Below, in pieces: positions 41,789 to 54,529 of a stretch of 64,000 nucleotides of DNA. How positions within the stretch are numbered: the first letter of the stretch is position 1; every line of letters begins with the position of its first letter. Below the pieces are notes generated by a model. That model ran no database searches. It was given only the letters and a program-made list of their open reading frames with translations, and was not told the origin of the DNA. The stretch lies in assembly GCA_019914945.1 (NCBI GenBank), contig CM034106.1, positions 9,982,001-10,046,000 on the forward strand, in the 5' to 3' direction. Origin of the DNA: Typha latifolia. Taxonomy: Eukaryota > Streptophyta > Magnoliopsida > Poales > Typhaceae. Both the position numbers and the translations under genes were made by a program.

Positions 41789-43350
41789 GATCAGTGAACG
41801 AATAAAAACATACGACTCGCCCTTCGTACTATTAAAAATGTAAAATATATATTTTAGGAGTAGCTTGTATGTTTTTATTCTTTTAACACAATACTGCATA
41901 ATAGCCCATGGGATGGTGCTCAAATGGTTAAAGTTGGCTGGGTGTCTCAACTATTGGCTAATGGAATCCAATGTCTCAACTATTGGTTAATGGAGTTGAG
42001 GCGAAACGGAAATTTGCGGGTGAAACGTAGTTTTCTTTACCTATTAATTTTTAAAAGTATAGGACCCACAGGAATATGATGACACAACCGAAGAGAGTCA
42101 GTTGAAAGTGAGGATCTTATCTCTAATCCTAATCGGACCAACCTTGGTGGATTATGCCATCTCCAAACTCTAAAATTGTCACCAAAATATTGACTTTCCC
42201 GGGGGACCACTATAGCAATAGAAATAGTAAATTAAGCCTAGCAACACCCCTATCTTCTAGCAAATTGTAATTGAAAAAAATCTCCTAGGTTTCAGATCTA
42301 AAAATAATTGTCCAGAAAGAATATCTATTTTTTAAATAATAAAAAATAAATAAAAAAAGAGAGAGAAAGAAAGGGAAGAGGACACCCATTCTACCTACTA
42401 TTCAGATTAAAACTTCTACGGGAAATATCTAGCTGCGATGTATCGCGATTCCTGGTTAAACCGTTAAGAAATGGCCGCTGATGTAACAGCTTGACAAAGA
42501 TAAAGCACCCAAAATTCTACAATTGTTCTTCATCGAACCAATAATCTGGCATGCAATTAAACATATTGGAAACAATGAGAACTATTATGGAGATATATAA
42601 AAGGAGGTGCTCGAACAGGAAATCACTTTTTAATTTGGAAAAACCCATAAACCTAAGGGTGAGACTCCTAGATAAATATAATAGGTCATGTGCATGAAAG
42701 CTGACAGGTAGTTAACTACGAGCTATAGTTAATTTGCAACTCATTGGGAGAAAAAAGGGAAGAAAAAAAAAATAGACATTGAAAAGAGGGACGGACAGCA
42801 GGGTGGATGATAATGATGATCTTTATCACGGTCTTTCATGGCTAGGGTCCGGGATCCGATCTAATCCTTCCAAATTAAAGGAGCAGCTCCGCATGGATAA
42901 AAAGCCAACGCCAGGTTGGCCTCGGGACAGTGGCATTTGTCAAAACCTAAAGGATCCACCAACTATCACTACCACCATTCCCAACCCACCCCTAAGACGA
43001 CGCTTTCCTCTCTCACTGTTGTGAGTCTCACGCGACCAACCGGCAGACAATTTTTATCCTACTTTGCATCACTTCCCTTGTTACTTTTCCTGTAGTACGA
43101 ATAATTGCATGCCTATTTTATTACACAGAAGGTTCTTAAAATGTTCAACTTTATATATTTTCTCTCTCATCTCCAGCATACCGACTGCCACGGGAAGGAG
43201 TTAGGGAGAGAGAGAGACAGACTAACGGACAGAGTTCTCAGATCTATTTGCTTGTTTTCTTCCTACCATCCCCCAGCCGACGTATTCCCTCCCAAAGATA
43301 TATTGTTTGTTTAGCATCTGAATACCTGCGAATCTACCTACTACCCCTGG

Positions 43351-43435
43351 ATGGAGGAATGTGGCGATTTGCGTACATTGTGATGCCGGAGGCCAAACAG
43401 GGAACTCCGGCATGGCAAGGGTCATGAAGAATTGA
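43351..43435 (+). promoter_or_regulatory. cluster of three upstream ORFs in the NT-C2 gene leader
   Basis: ATG 43351 opens a 10-codon frame, ATG 43359 a 22-codon frame ending at 43427, and ATG 43412 a 7-codon frame ending at 43435. All close before the main ATG at 43450. If transcription starts upstream of 43351, they would lower translation of the main protein. The start of transcription is not known. Confidence 0.5.
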
Positions 43436-43449
43436 GGACAAGATCCAAG

Positions 43450-46400
43450 ATGTTCAAATCAGGAAGATGGAGGAGCGACAAGAACAAGATCAAAGCAGCG
43501 TTCAAGCTGCAGTTCCAGGCCACGCAGGTATCTTCCTCCGTCTTACCACAAGATCTGATATTTTTCTCAACCTAATACGAAATTAAAATCAAGATGCGCC
43601 TCTTTTACTCCTAGAGATAAATGCCTGTTGATTTTCCCAGGTACCACAACTAGAATGGCAGAAGATGATGATAGTTTTGATTCCCCTGGATACTGGAAGA
43701 CCTACTGCAAGATCGGAAAAGGTTGCGGTGATCGACGGGACATGTCACTGGGTGAATCCAATATACGAAACAGTCAAATTTAGCTTCGATACCAAAACTG
43801 GAAAGATCAACGACAAAACCTACCAATTTCTTCTATCATCAACAGTACGAAAGATTTCCTCTTTTCCTATCAGATGACAATCTCTTTTCTCATCATTGAT
43901 GATATTTACACTACCTTACAGGGATCAATAAAAGCTGGAATCCTGGGGGAGGTCAATATTAATCTAGCATATTATGCCGATGCATTCAGACCCTCCTCTA
44001 TCACTCTCCCCCTCAAACAGAATGCAGGGGCTCTTCTGCATGTGAGCATTTTCACTTGTTGAGTTGAGAGCGTTTACTTCCATGGCCCTACCTAATACTA
44101 CACAATTCCTAGAAATGATAAATTCTCCACCAGATCTCCATTACTGGAGTAGAAAATAACAACGATTTGTCCTCCTAACGCTGTCTATTCCCTTCCTATT
44201 TTCTTAAAGCTTTTTGTCACTATCCCAGATCTGCACCAAATGGAATTGGAAAATTAATCATTATTTGGGTTTTAGATATGAATTCCTGAAGTTTGATCAT
44301 TATGATGACAGGTTACCATACAGAGGATGCAGGGTGATGGTGAGGAAAGGTAACAATTTGATTGCATAAATATTTATCGACTTTTGGGCAATATGCTCTA
44401 AAATACTTCTTATTAGTTGCTGATGTCAATAATCATATCTCTAATTCAGAGAAGCCAATGAAGATGAAGATATTAAAGAGAGACAACAGCAGAGAACATT
44501 GCAGAACCAGCTAATCACGGGCAATGAAGAAGTTGCCAAAGCTACCAACACCATACACTCTATAGAAGTACGGCTTAAACCTATCTAAGACTCTTCTAGT
44601 GGCTGCAACTCCTGTCTAAACAAAGTAATGCTTTCTTTAATCCCTCTACAGACAACATGCTCTTTGACACAAATAAAGAACGGAGTAGAAGGAACAACAA
44701 ATATCGTACCATTGGTTGTGCAGCTATCTGATCAACCATATCAAATAATTGTTATATGAGATGCACATTGTTGTTTCGCTAGTTATCAGAATGTATTACT
44801 TACATGATAGTCCAGAGTATTTTGGGTTTTCTAATTATAGTGGTTAGTTACTCCCTACTAAAGGAATCGTAACCTTTTTCTAATCTTGATATTCTAAGTC
44901 CAGGAAGATAAAATAGACAATAACAAACAGAATATATATGTGGCATGCCAATTTCAAAAGAAAAGTTTATATAATGTGAATTATGGGATATATTTACCTC
45001 ATAGTGGCTCACCTTTCGGCATGCAATGCCTTCTGACTAGTTATGACGTCTGTCCATTCCCTGCAGGATTGCCCAATTATAACCAACCAGATTCAGAAGT
45101 TCACATCGAGCAGAAATTTGCCTCTTCATGTTGAGGCTAATGGTAACCTCCAGAAGTCCCACAGCTTTGAAGCCATACCGGCATCAGGTACAGATACAAG
45201 TTCAGGAAGATATAACACAAAAAAGAATGGGATCATGCATAACAACAGCCATCGGGATGCTACTAGTTTCCTGTCACCTCTCAGAAACAGTGATACTCCT
45301 AAAAGCCTGCTTACCAGCTCAGGTGACTGGTCTGGTAGTTCAGCTCCCAATGGAAGCACGGATGGGTCTACGAACAACTCAGGTGAGGCTGGAATAAGAG
45401 AAGACTTGCAAGATTCTGATGACAATATTGAGAAATTAAAAAGTGAGATAATTGATTTGACACGAAAGTTAGATTTGTCAGAACTGGAGTTGCAGACTCT
45501 GAGAAAACAGATCATTAAAGAGAATAGGCGAGGACAAGATCTTTCAAAAGAAATAAACAGCCTGAAGGAGGAGAGAGACGCACTTAAAAAAGAATGTGAA
45601 GAACTCATAGCTCCACAGAAGAGAGATAACAATGACAACACATCAAAAAAGGCACTTCCTGATGGAGAAGATGCATGGTCATTGCTTGAAGAAATCAAGA
45701 AAGAGTTAAACCATGAGAAGAATCTGAACGCAAATCTTCGTTTGCAACTACAGAAGACACAAGAATCTAACACTGAGCTGCTTTTAGCTGTAAAAGATCT
45801 TGATGAGATGTTGGAGCAAAAGAATAGGGAAATTTCCTGCATAAAATGCAGCTCACCAAATTGCAAAACAGAAGTAAGTGAGGATTTCCATGAAATGAAG
45901 TATCAAAATGCGCTCCCATATATGCAAAATTCTGAGGATAAACAAGAATTCCCTGAAATGTTATCGGAACAAGACAAAGAAGAACAATATGCATTGGACG
46001 TATTAGTGAAGACGCATGATACCATGATGGTGCGTGCATTAGAGAAGAAGATCATAGACTTGAAAAGTGAAGTAGAACTATACAGAAAAGACCGTGAAGA
46101 GGCAGAAATGCAAATGGAACAGCTAGCACTTGATTATGAGATTCTGAAGCAAGAAAACCATGACATTTCTTCAAAGTTGGAGCAAACCCAGCTGCGAGAA
46201 CAATTAAGGATGCAATATGAGTGTTCAGCACATTTATCCATTATCAGTGATCTAGAAGTGCATGTTGAGAGCTTGGAGAAAGAACTCGAGAACCAGTCTG
46301 AAGCATTTGAGGCAGACCTAGCAGCTACAGTGTGTGCAAAGATTGAGCAAGAAAAAAGAGCCATAAAAGCAGAGGAGGCACTAAGAAAGGCAAGATGGAA

Positions 46401-48834
46401 TAACGCTAACACTGCCGAACGGCTTCAAGAAGAATTTAAAACATTGTCTAAACAAATGTCTTCAACATTTGGTGCAAATGAGAGGTTGCTCATGCAAGCG
46501 CTAGAAGAAGCTAGTGAATTGCGTTTGCAGAAAAGCCAGCTGGAAGGACTTTTGGAGAAAACTCAGGAAGAGATTGCATCTGCACAAAGTCAGTACCGTG
46601 TAAAACTTAAACAGCTACTGAGCCTAGTGGATTTCAAATCAAAAGAGACAGAAAGGCTCCTTTTGGAAATCAAGAACAAAAGTGAGGAATTCGAGAGTCA
46701 GAGAAAATCTGCTGAAGCAAAGGTAAAAGCTCTGTCAGAAGAGATGACACTACTCAAAGCTGAGATGGAAGAACTTGCAGTGGAGAAAGATCATCTTTTA
46801 AAGGAGAATGAACAGAAAGAAAAAGAAATAGCAAATATGGAGCAATTGATGGAATCAAAAAGAGCAAACGAAATAAGCTTCCAAGATAGAAGTACAGAAA
46901 GACAAACTCTTGAGGAAGAAATTGTATCATTGAGGAAACAAGTAATCAAATTATTGGATGAGTCAAAGGACACAAGGCATACAATGAAAGAAAAGGAGAC
47001 CACTGTAAGAATGCTAAATTCAAATACAGAAATTTTTAACATCCGGTATAGTGACATGGAACACTCTCTTTCTGAGAATGAATCACAGAAAGAAAAACTT
47101 GCTATGGAGGTTCTTGATTTAAGGAGTGACCTTCAGAGCAGAGAAGACATGATAAGCCTTCTCAAAAGTAATCTCAATGACAGTGGAGTCATTCATGTAA
47201 GTATCATGGACTACATATCCAGTATTTATATGAAATCTGCTATTTAAGTTTCTACATATATAAAGAGACAGATATAGACTAATCTGCATGCAAGCATGTG
47301 CTTGCAGACTCATGCACTAGATAGAAAGAGGAAAACCAGTGAAAAAGAAAGAAATAGGTAGAAATAACTCAATAAGTAGATTAAAAGCGAAGTAAACATA
47401 CAAACATACATGTACACTATCAAATTGTTAAAGTAAAATTAGCAAGTGTATCATAATCTTCATTTGTTATGATTAATATAAGATTAAGTTCAATGGTTTA
47501 CAACAGGAGGAACTGGGGGATGAGAAAGATCTCGACAGCAAAGACAAAGAAATGGAAGGAACTATTGGAGAGTTCAATCAGGAATCATCATACCTTTCCC
47601 AAGGCATAGTCCGTAAGGTCAGACAGTGCATATTTCTTTATTAGCATTTGAGAGTTCCGTCAGGGCATCAATGATGTCATTAACCAACTGTGACAGTTAC
47701 ACTCTTATTTTAAGTTTTACAAGAAGACTAATACAGTAAACTTGATGACAAGTGCACAAAATACTTGCTCCATTTCTTGCAATTTTCTTAGGTTCCAATA
47801 ATACATTAGTCTATCATATGGATACCCCATTTTCTCAGTTGAATGATTCTATAGGAGGAGAAAAATCATAGGAACCATATAAAACCAATTCTTTTGACTT
47901 CTCTAGCTTAAAAGAAGTGTAGTGTGGAAATTTGAGCATCAATGAGGACGGTTGTTTCAAGGAAATTTGTTTTAAAAGAAGATGCAAATGAAACCCTCTT
48001 TTAGTTTTCTTAAGCATTGAGTTACAGATAGAAATTAGCATCAGATATATTGAACAATGATAAAATCAAGGCAACAAATCTTTTCAATATCAAGGCATTC
48101 TTAACCAAAAGAAACAAAAAGCAGAGAGACCTACTTTAGAAAAATAAAGTATCAGATAATGTCAAGTATTAAGGAATTGTTTAAATGACAGTTTTTTTCA
48201 GAGTAACACCACAGGTCAGGTCAGTAGGATCAAATATTATGCTTTTTTAATTGGAAATTTGAAATTGTAACTTGTAAGACCATCTGATGCAGGCTGATAA
48301 GCATTTTAACAAGTTCAACTACAATATAAGCTCTGCTGAAAATGGAAATTCATTTTCAAGTCAAATGATTGGAGATAAAGCACACAGACTTGAAGAAAAT
48401 GACAACAGCAGAAAAATAACCATAAGGTAAACATCTCTGGTACACTAATTGGAAACTCTCAGAAGATTTGTTCAACTTACAGTTGATAGTTATTTGTAAT
48501 GTATTAATGCTTCAAAGCCCAGAAGTACAAGTTCGGAAGTATTTTGATTTATAAGTTGTAATATCTTGTAATTAATAATAGGAAAGCATTTAAATGTCTC
48601 TACAGGGACCCTGGAGCTGACCTAGACAAAGCCTCTACCTTTTATCAGCATGACATGGCAAAAGTAATAAGAGAGATGGCATTACTGAAAGAGCAAAACA
48701 AATCAATGGAAGCAGAGCTAAAAGAAATGCAAGAAAGATATTCTGAGATAAGTCTAAAGTTCGCAGAAGTAGAAGGTGAAAGGCAACAGCTTGTTATAAG
48801 AATCCGGACTCTTAAAAATGCTATGAAGAACTAG
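43450..48834 (+). CDS. NT-C2 domain and long coiled-coil protein
   Basis: Nine exons (43450-43527, 43641-43844, 43922-44041, 44312-44349, 44450-44567, 45067-47196, 47507-47617, 48293-48426, 48606-48834) give 1053 codons plus stop, all GT-AG and in frame. Residues 1 to about 150 match the NT-C2 (EEIG1/EHBP1 N-terminal) domain of plant proteins often labelled myosin heavy chain-like: FKSGRWRSDKNKIKAAFKLQ, GTCHWVNPIYETVKF and KAGILGEVNINLAYYADAF. Residues about 190-300 are Ser/Asn-rich and disordered. From about 300 to 890, and again from 985 to 1053, there are heptad-rich Glu/Lys/Leu coiled coils. NT-C2 domains are thought to bind membranes, and the coiled coil suggests a tethering or scaffolding role; that is inference. 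The start is the first ATG that opens the NT-C2 domain. Three short upstream ORFs lie in the leader. No motor domain is present. Confidence 0.92.
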
Positions 48835-51800
48835 TAATATTCAGTAGAGCATGATAGAACGAGGTTTTTGTATAGGCAAGCAACTGGATGAGTTGTGTGA
48901 AAAATCCAGGACTTGCAAGGCCAATAGTGTTTCCCCAAATATATAACATGTAAATCTTTTAGATATTCTTTCACCCATTTGGATGTTATGTATTCCATTT
49001 CCCAAAAGAATGTATAATTCTAGTTAAGTTTGATCGAGTTCCAAAGAATACTGACATATTGTCCAAGTGCTCAAAGAATTCTACTTCGTCTTCTAAAGCA
49101 GACATGAATTGGAAACATTGTGTTCTAAATTCTTCCAAGGCAGACAATATTGTCCAAATGCTCAAAGAATTCTTGTCTTCTAAGGCAGACAGATTGTAGT
49201 GCTCTAAATACCAGAATCTGCAGGCTCTACAGAGATGTGCAAGACCCATTACTAAGTTCAAAGGAGCTCTATTTGTTTCTTCTAAGAAAGAAACGAAAAA
49301 GGTTTCAGATTTTAAATCAAACTTCAGATACTAATGCTCATACGGGAAAGTGAACTCCAGGGTCTGGAACCAGGGGGGTTGCTCCGATAAATCCTTTCTT
49401 TCTCATCCACTCTAGGGGGTGCGGACACACCTGTGCGGATTACAGGTGACAGTTACTTTGAAAAAAAGTTAGAAGAAAAAAAAGGAAGATAGTATCATAG
49501 TATCATATGTCCAAAAGGAAAATAGAATGAAAAATTAAATGGATAAAAAAGGAGATAAAAAAGGGATAAAAATACCCAATTGGAACTCAACCACACTGAT
49601 AAGTTTACAGAAAAAAAGCAACATGATAAAACAAGCAATCAAATCAAGGAGTATAATAGCGCAAACTGTACCACATAGTTAAGTCAAAAAATACTAAGAA
49701 AATTTATTAAAAATAAAAAATAAAAAAAAGCAGTGTTCTAAAAAGTGGCTGCAATATATATGAGCCCACTTATACTGTGCGGTGGGTCAACCGCTCTGCA
49801 TTATGCATTATGCAATCCAACAACATGTACAAACTGTATATTGGCTGCGACTTATTCATCACATATTGGCTGCCAATAATTATGCACCTTCATATGTATA
49901 TGAAGATGTGAAAATATTTATTGAGTAATTATATGATTAAAAATTAGCATTCTTAGTGGTTAAAATATTGTGAAGATGATTCTCCATATATTACTCTGAA
50001 ATTTTTACCCAATTATTAGCTTATTATGCTAAAATATTCAATACAATTGATAGGTAAATTGTATCTAAACTAGTTTTAATATTTTTATTTCTAGACTATA
50101 TACGCACTTCAATACCGCGAAGGTGCTATGCGGTCACCTGGCCGCTCGTGAAAGTTAATGTAAAAATGAAAAAAGATAAATAAACTAAGATATACAATAT
50201 ATTGTTTACTGACAATATATTTAAGCACCTCCCTAAAACAACAGGTGCCCTCCTCTGTTCAGAGGAAAAAGAAGTTAAGGTTCTCTAAAATATCAAAAAC
50301 TGAAACCAAAGGCAAGAAAGTAAGCAAAAAGAAAAAAATTAAAAGAGATCAAAAGTATATTTTAAAATAAACTCTGATCCATATACAAAATAAATTATCT
50401 TAGAATCAATTGAACAAAATAAGAACAAAAAGTTAACATGAGTCTTATATTACAAAATGCAAAAAAAAAAAGAACAGAAACTTTAAAGTAAAGAAAAATT
50501 AATATGAATATATAGTGTTGCTATAGTTCGTCATAGTATGTATTAAATATTACTTAAACTGTTTTTTGTTGTTGACAATTTTTAAAATAAAATCATAAAA
50601 AGCTATTACAAATGCATCCAAAATTAACAAGAAAAATTAAAGAATCATAAAAAAAAAAGAATTACACCAAAGAAACTAAATAAAGAGAAACATAAAACCA
50701 AAATAATAAAAGAAGAAAATAGGAGTAAAAATATTAAGAAGAAAAAGAAAAAGAAAAGAGTGATGTTATAGGAAAAGAGAAAATAAATAAAAAATAATTA
50801 CAAATTAGAAATAATCAATCAGTACACAACTGCACCATTAAAAATAAAATCAAAAAGTAAATACACAGCCAAAACAATTGGGAAGGTGCATATTTAAAGA
50901 TATACTAAGCTACATATATTACTAAAAAGTACAAAAACATAAGAACAAAAAATTATATTAATTTATCAAAATTAAATGAAAAGATAACTCTATAAGAATG
51001 TCAAAAACATTAACACATTAAGAAATTTTTTTTTTAATTTGCAAAGTATAATATTAAATATGTTAAATTAAAAAAAATTATACCAATGAATTATATATAA
51101 ATATATATATATATAGGAAAGGAGGAAACAAAACAAAAAGATTGAGAAAGAGTACATATACAAAATTGTAAAACAGTTTTGTAACGAAAAATAAAGTAAA
51201 ATTAGAAATAGTAAATTAGTACTCAACAACACTATTAAAAATAAAATTAAAAAGCAAACAATAAGACACGAATAAAATAACAAGTAAACAAAGAAGTATA
51301 TTGGAAGATCTTAAACCACAAATACTACATTAAAAGGTATAAAAACCACATTTAATACAAAAGCATATAACAGTATTATGGATACATTCATATCTTGAGA
51401 AGAACTTTAAAATTAGATAAAAAAGGAAATGTGAAAGAAAAGAAAAAGATACAAAAAAATATAAACATTCATAAATATGAAAATAAAAATTGTATAGAAA
51501 CGAAAAAAAAAAACTATAAATCAATAAAAAAAATTCTTGAGTTTATATTTTTGTGCTCACATCATATAACTAGTGACTCCATTTTCAATAATTTTAATCT
51601 TGTCTCATGGCTGATGAGACCCATCGCAACATTTCTCCTATTGGATACATTATATTTGTTTAGGATCCCACTAGTCGTCTTACTATATCTAATTTTTACT
51701 TTCATGAGTCTTATACTTTTGCATTTCTAACTTTGGTTATACGGGTTTTTAACTTATCCTCTTCTTGTGTTGTCCAAGACCTGTCAACAGACTAGATCAT

Positions 51801-51861
51801 ATTCACTGACTTCCATCATGCTCGCTACTTGTCTCATCACTCTTCTCTCTCTTTCCTTCAT
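48835..51861. other. AT-rich spacer, no gene recognised
   Basis: The first 150 bases are probable NT-C2 3'UTR. A duplicated 45-49-bp block lies at 49056-49191. From 49440 to 51750 the plus strand is very A-rich with many A8-A10 runs and no meaningful frame. It does not look like the missing 5' part of the retroelement that follows. Confidence 0.5.
49056..49191. repeat. imperfect direct duplication
   Basis: ATATTGTCCAAGTGCTCAAA and following sequence (49056-49104) recurs at 49147-49191 with the order ATTGTCC, TGCTCAAAGAATTCT, GTCTTCTAA and GCAGACA kept and a small internal gap. Confidence 0.85.
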
Positions 51862-53058
51862 ACCTGTGGCACTAGTCTGACTTATAAGAGGCTCTCTCAG
51901 AATTGTACATGGACTGGAATGAAGGAGCTAAAGAGATTCGTGCGAGATTGCGATATTTGTCATCGGGTAAACCGATAAAGATTGATTCCTTGAGGCCGGT
52001 TGGATCACTATAGCCTTTGCCCGTTCCAAAGCGCATTTGGGAGGATATCTCTATGAACTTCATTAAGGGGCTACCGCTAGTGAAGGGTATTCTGTCATCT
52101 TCGTCGTGGTAGACAGGCTGAGCAAGTATGCTCACTTCTTAGCCCTGGCGCACCCATATTTGGCCAAGTTAGTTGCAAAGGTGTTCGCGCGCGATGTGGC
52201 CAAGCTTCACGGCATGCCACGCCCGATCGTGTCCGACCATGATAGAGTCTTCATCAGGAATTTTTGGACGGAGTATTTCACACTTTAGGGGACTAGATTA
52301 AACTTTAGTTTGGTTTATCACCCTCAGACAGATGGTCAAACCGAGGTGGTTAACCGGGGCATTGAGCAGTAGATGCTTCGTCAGAGAGCGACTAAGATGG
52401 CGCAACTACTTTTCCTAAGCAGAGTGGTCATACAACACTGCGTTTTACACCAGCATAGGGATGACATTGTTTGAGGCAATGTATGGCAGACCCCCACCTT
52501 CTCTACGGACATATGACCCAGAGGGCGACAGAGTGCGGACGGAGGAAGATCTATAGTTGGTTGATCAAACTTAGGACTCACATGACATTAGCACAAAGCA
52601 TAAAACAATTCTACGACCGTCGATACCGCGAGTTGGAGTTCACTGTCGGAGATTTTGTGTTTGTGCGCGTCCAGCCTTATAGGCATGTGACGTTGAGACC
52701 AATGCGCAACTAAAAGTTGGCGCATCGCTACTTTGCGCCCTTTCATGTATTGGAGCGAGTTAGCCCCGTCGCGTACAAATTGGAGCTCCCGAAAGGGTCG
52801 TGGGTGCATCCCGTATTCCACGTGTCCTTGCTACGAGCTCGAGTAGGCATCGACGAGATGATGGATTTGGATATACCAGAGCGGATTGAAAAGATGAGAG
52901 TTTTGAAGCCGATTCGTGTGCTGGCTAGGCGTAAAAGATGGCGAGCAGGACAACTAGAGACAGAGATCCTAGTTGAGTGGCTTGGAAGGCCGTCCAACGA
53001 CTCTACATGGGATCTTGAGTCAAACAACATTGATTGCTTCCCTAATTTCACATCTTGA
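51862..53058 (+). pseudogene. Ty3/gypsy chromovirus pol remnant: integrase and chromodomain
   Basis: Translation in three frames shows the end of a retrotransposon pol. First comes an integrase zinc-finger end (TYKRLSQNCTWTGMKEL, CDICHR), then the integrase core with its first Asp in VVVDRLSKYAHF, the second Asp in PIVSDHD and the Glu in VNRGIEQ, and HPQTDGQTEVVNR. After a frame-disrupted stretch there is a GPY/F-type segment (HPVFHVSLLRARVG) and a chromodomain (EILVEWLGRPSNDSTWDLES). In-frame stops (51976, 52021, 52288, 52372, 52713) and frameshifts show it is dead. No reverse transcriptase, protease or gag precedes it, so the copy is 5'-truncated. The chromodomain places it among chromoviruses; the core looks Reina- or Tekay-like, which is less certain. 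Confidence 0.88.
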
Positions 53059-53085
53059 GGTCAAGATGGCAGAAGCATGGTGAAT

Positions 53086-53560
53086 TGATATGACTGGGAT
53101 TAGACCTAGTTATCTCGAGCTGAGTGTCTTTTGTTTTCTTTGAGGAATAAATTTTTTTTTTATTGTCACGTTCGAACGCATGCATACGTTTGCAAATACA
53201 AAGAACATATTTAGCGCGTTCGACATCGCGTTCGAACACCCTCGTTCGAATGCCTGCATACGTTTGCAAAGATAGAGAATGTATTTAGCGTGTTCAAATG
53301 CGCCTGACCGCGTTCGAACACGATCGGCGAAATTGTATTGTTTATAGGGCTGTCTTTTGGCTATTTTGCTTGTTAGGTTAGCTTCTCAATATGTGGAAGG
53401 CAACTTTATAATTATTATTGAATGAATTGAGTTTCTTCCCAAATCTTCTTCTCTCCTACCACGGCTACGCCACCTCTAACCTTCTCGACTAGCTTATCCC
53501 TATAGACCCTTAGGGAAAGCCCTCTTCTTTCTCTTCTTCTACTCTCTCTTACATCCAAAT
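53086..53560 (+). mobile_element. probable 3' LTR (or part) of the chromovirus remnant
   Basis: After the pol stop and a purine-rich stretch (TTGAGGTCAAGATGGCAG), TGATATGACTGG is a plausible LTR start. The LTR contains a tandem block: CGTTCGAACGCATGCATACG at 53169 and its relative at 53243, about 74 bp apart. It ends in pyrimidine-rich DNA with TAGACCCTTAGGG near 53502. The right end is not defined, because no second LTR or target duplication is available. Confidence 0.55.
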
Positions 53561-53662
53561 ATTTTTTTATTGAAACCAAGATCACATTATAATGTTTATC
53601 CCTTTATCAACATTAAGTTTCAAAAGGTTAAAGTAATCTCATTGAATGACAATGATGATCCA

Positions 53663-54290
53663 TTGTAGCAAGGAAATGCAAGAATTAAAAACTTAGAAGA
53701 ATTAATATAACAAACTAAACAAAAACAATGATGCAAATGTGTCATAATTTACTGTAAGTGGGATCTTGCATGAGAATGACTTGTCTATTGTAGGTTTTTG
53801 CCAAGGAAATGCAAATACTAATCACATAGAAGAACTGTTGTAGCAAAGAAAATTAATAATAATAGCATAAATATAGAATAACTTACTGTAAATTTCATAT
53901 AAATGTTGTTGTCCCAGTGGAACTTTAATGTCGGAAAATTCAAAGAAGAGACCAAATCGCCTACTTCAGAGGTCAGTATCTCTATGATAAACCGTAAACA
54001 TAAAAGCAATGATGCAAATGCATAATAACTTACTGTAAGTGGGATCTTGCATGGCCATGGCTTGATTTATTGTAGATTTGTAACAAAGAAATGCAAACAT
54101 TGAAGAACTAATATAACAAACTAAATTAATAATAATAACAAAAGCACAGTACAACTTACTGTAAGTTTCATATAAAGGTTATTGTACCAGAGGAACTTTA
54201 ACTTCCTGAAATTCAAAGCAATAACCAAATCACCTGGTATGGGGGATAGTCTCTCCCTGATAAACCATACGTATAGGAGCAACTTGTACT
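53663..54290. repeat. tandem repeat, 281-bp unit, about 2.2 copies
   Basis: A partial copy (53663-53720) is followed by copy A (53721-54001) and copy B (54002 to about 54290). Shared landmarks are AATGATGCAAATG, ACTGTAAGTGGGATCTTGCATG, AAGAAATGCAAA, AACTTACTGTAA, TTTCATATAAA and GATAAACC. Each unit holds two near-palindromic ACTTACTGTAAGT-like sites. On the minus strand the units can encode short similar peptides (GDLVSSLNF... and GDLVIALNF...), but no full gene was recognised. Confidence 0.8.
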
Positions 54291-54529
54291 CGATATGATA
54301 TTAAGGAATCAGACAAGTTATTATTTGTTATTATAACGTAAGTTTTATCAGGAAGAGCATTACGAATAAAGCCCTTTTATTCCTCCTTCCTCCTCCACCT
54401 AAACCCTTTTTTTCTTAGAGTTATCAGGGTTTATTATATTAACTGAAACCATAAACCCTTTATTCCTCCTCCACCTCGATATCCTTATTTAGAAAGCCAG
54501 TTATTAAAAAGAAACGAAAAATAAAACGC

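Larger units (their letters stand above)
36338..43449. other. AT-rich spacer with dispersed repeats and hairpins
   Basis: No intact gene was recognised in 7 kb. It contains two AT microsatellites, a dispersed repeat copy (about 37430-37690), a GC-richer unassigned stretch at 38040-38430, AT-rich DNA with GAGCTCGAGC-type words at 39780-39810, and the hairpins at 40333 and 41252. The last 250 bases are the leader of the NT-C2 gene, with GAGAGAGAGA at about 43206-43215. Confidence 0.5.

Noticed and set aside
41900..42010. A tRNA-like stretch (GGTGCTCAAATGGTTAAAG) as a tRNA gene
   Set aside because: It has no matching anticodon arm or acceptor stem; at best it is a worn SINE-like relic, and a duplicated GTCTCAACTATTGG word accounts for much of it.
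42779..43024. An 81-codon frame upstream of the NT-C2 gene
   Set aside because: Its composition is mixed, it has no family match that I recognise, and it overlaps the likely promoter region.
45126..47057. Several Ser/Phe-rich minus-strand frames opposite the coiled-coil exon
   Set aside because: They mirror the Glu/Lys/Leu heptad codons of the plus-strand gene; the plus-strand frame has full splice support.
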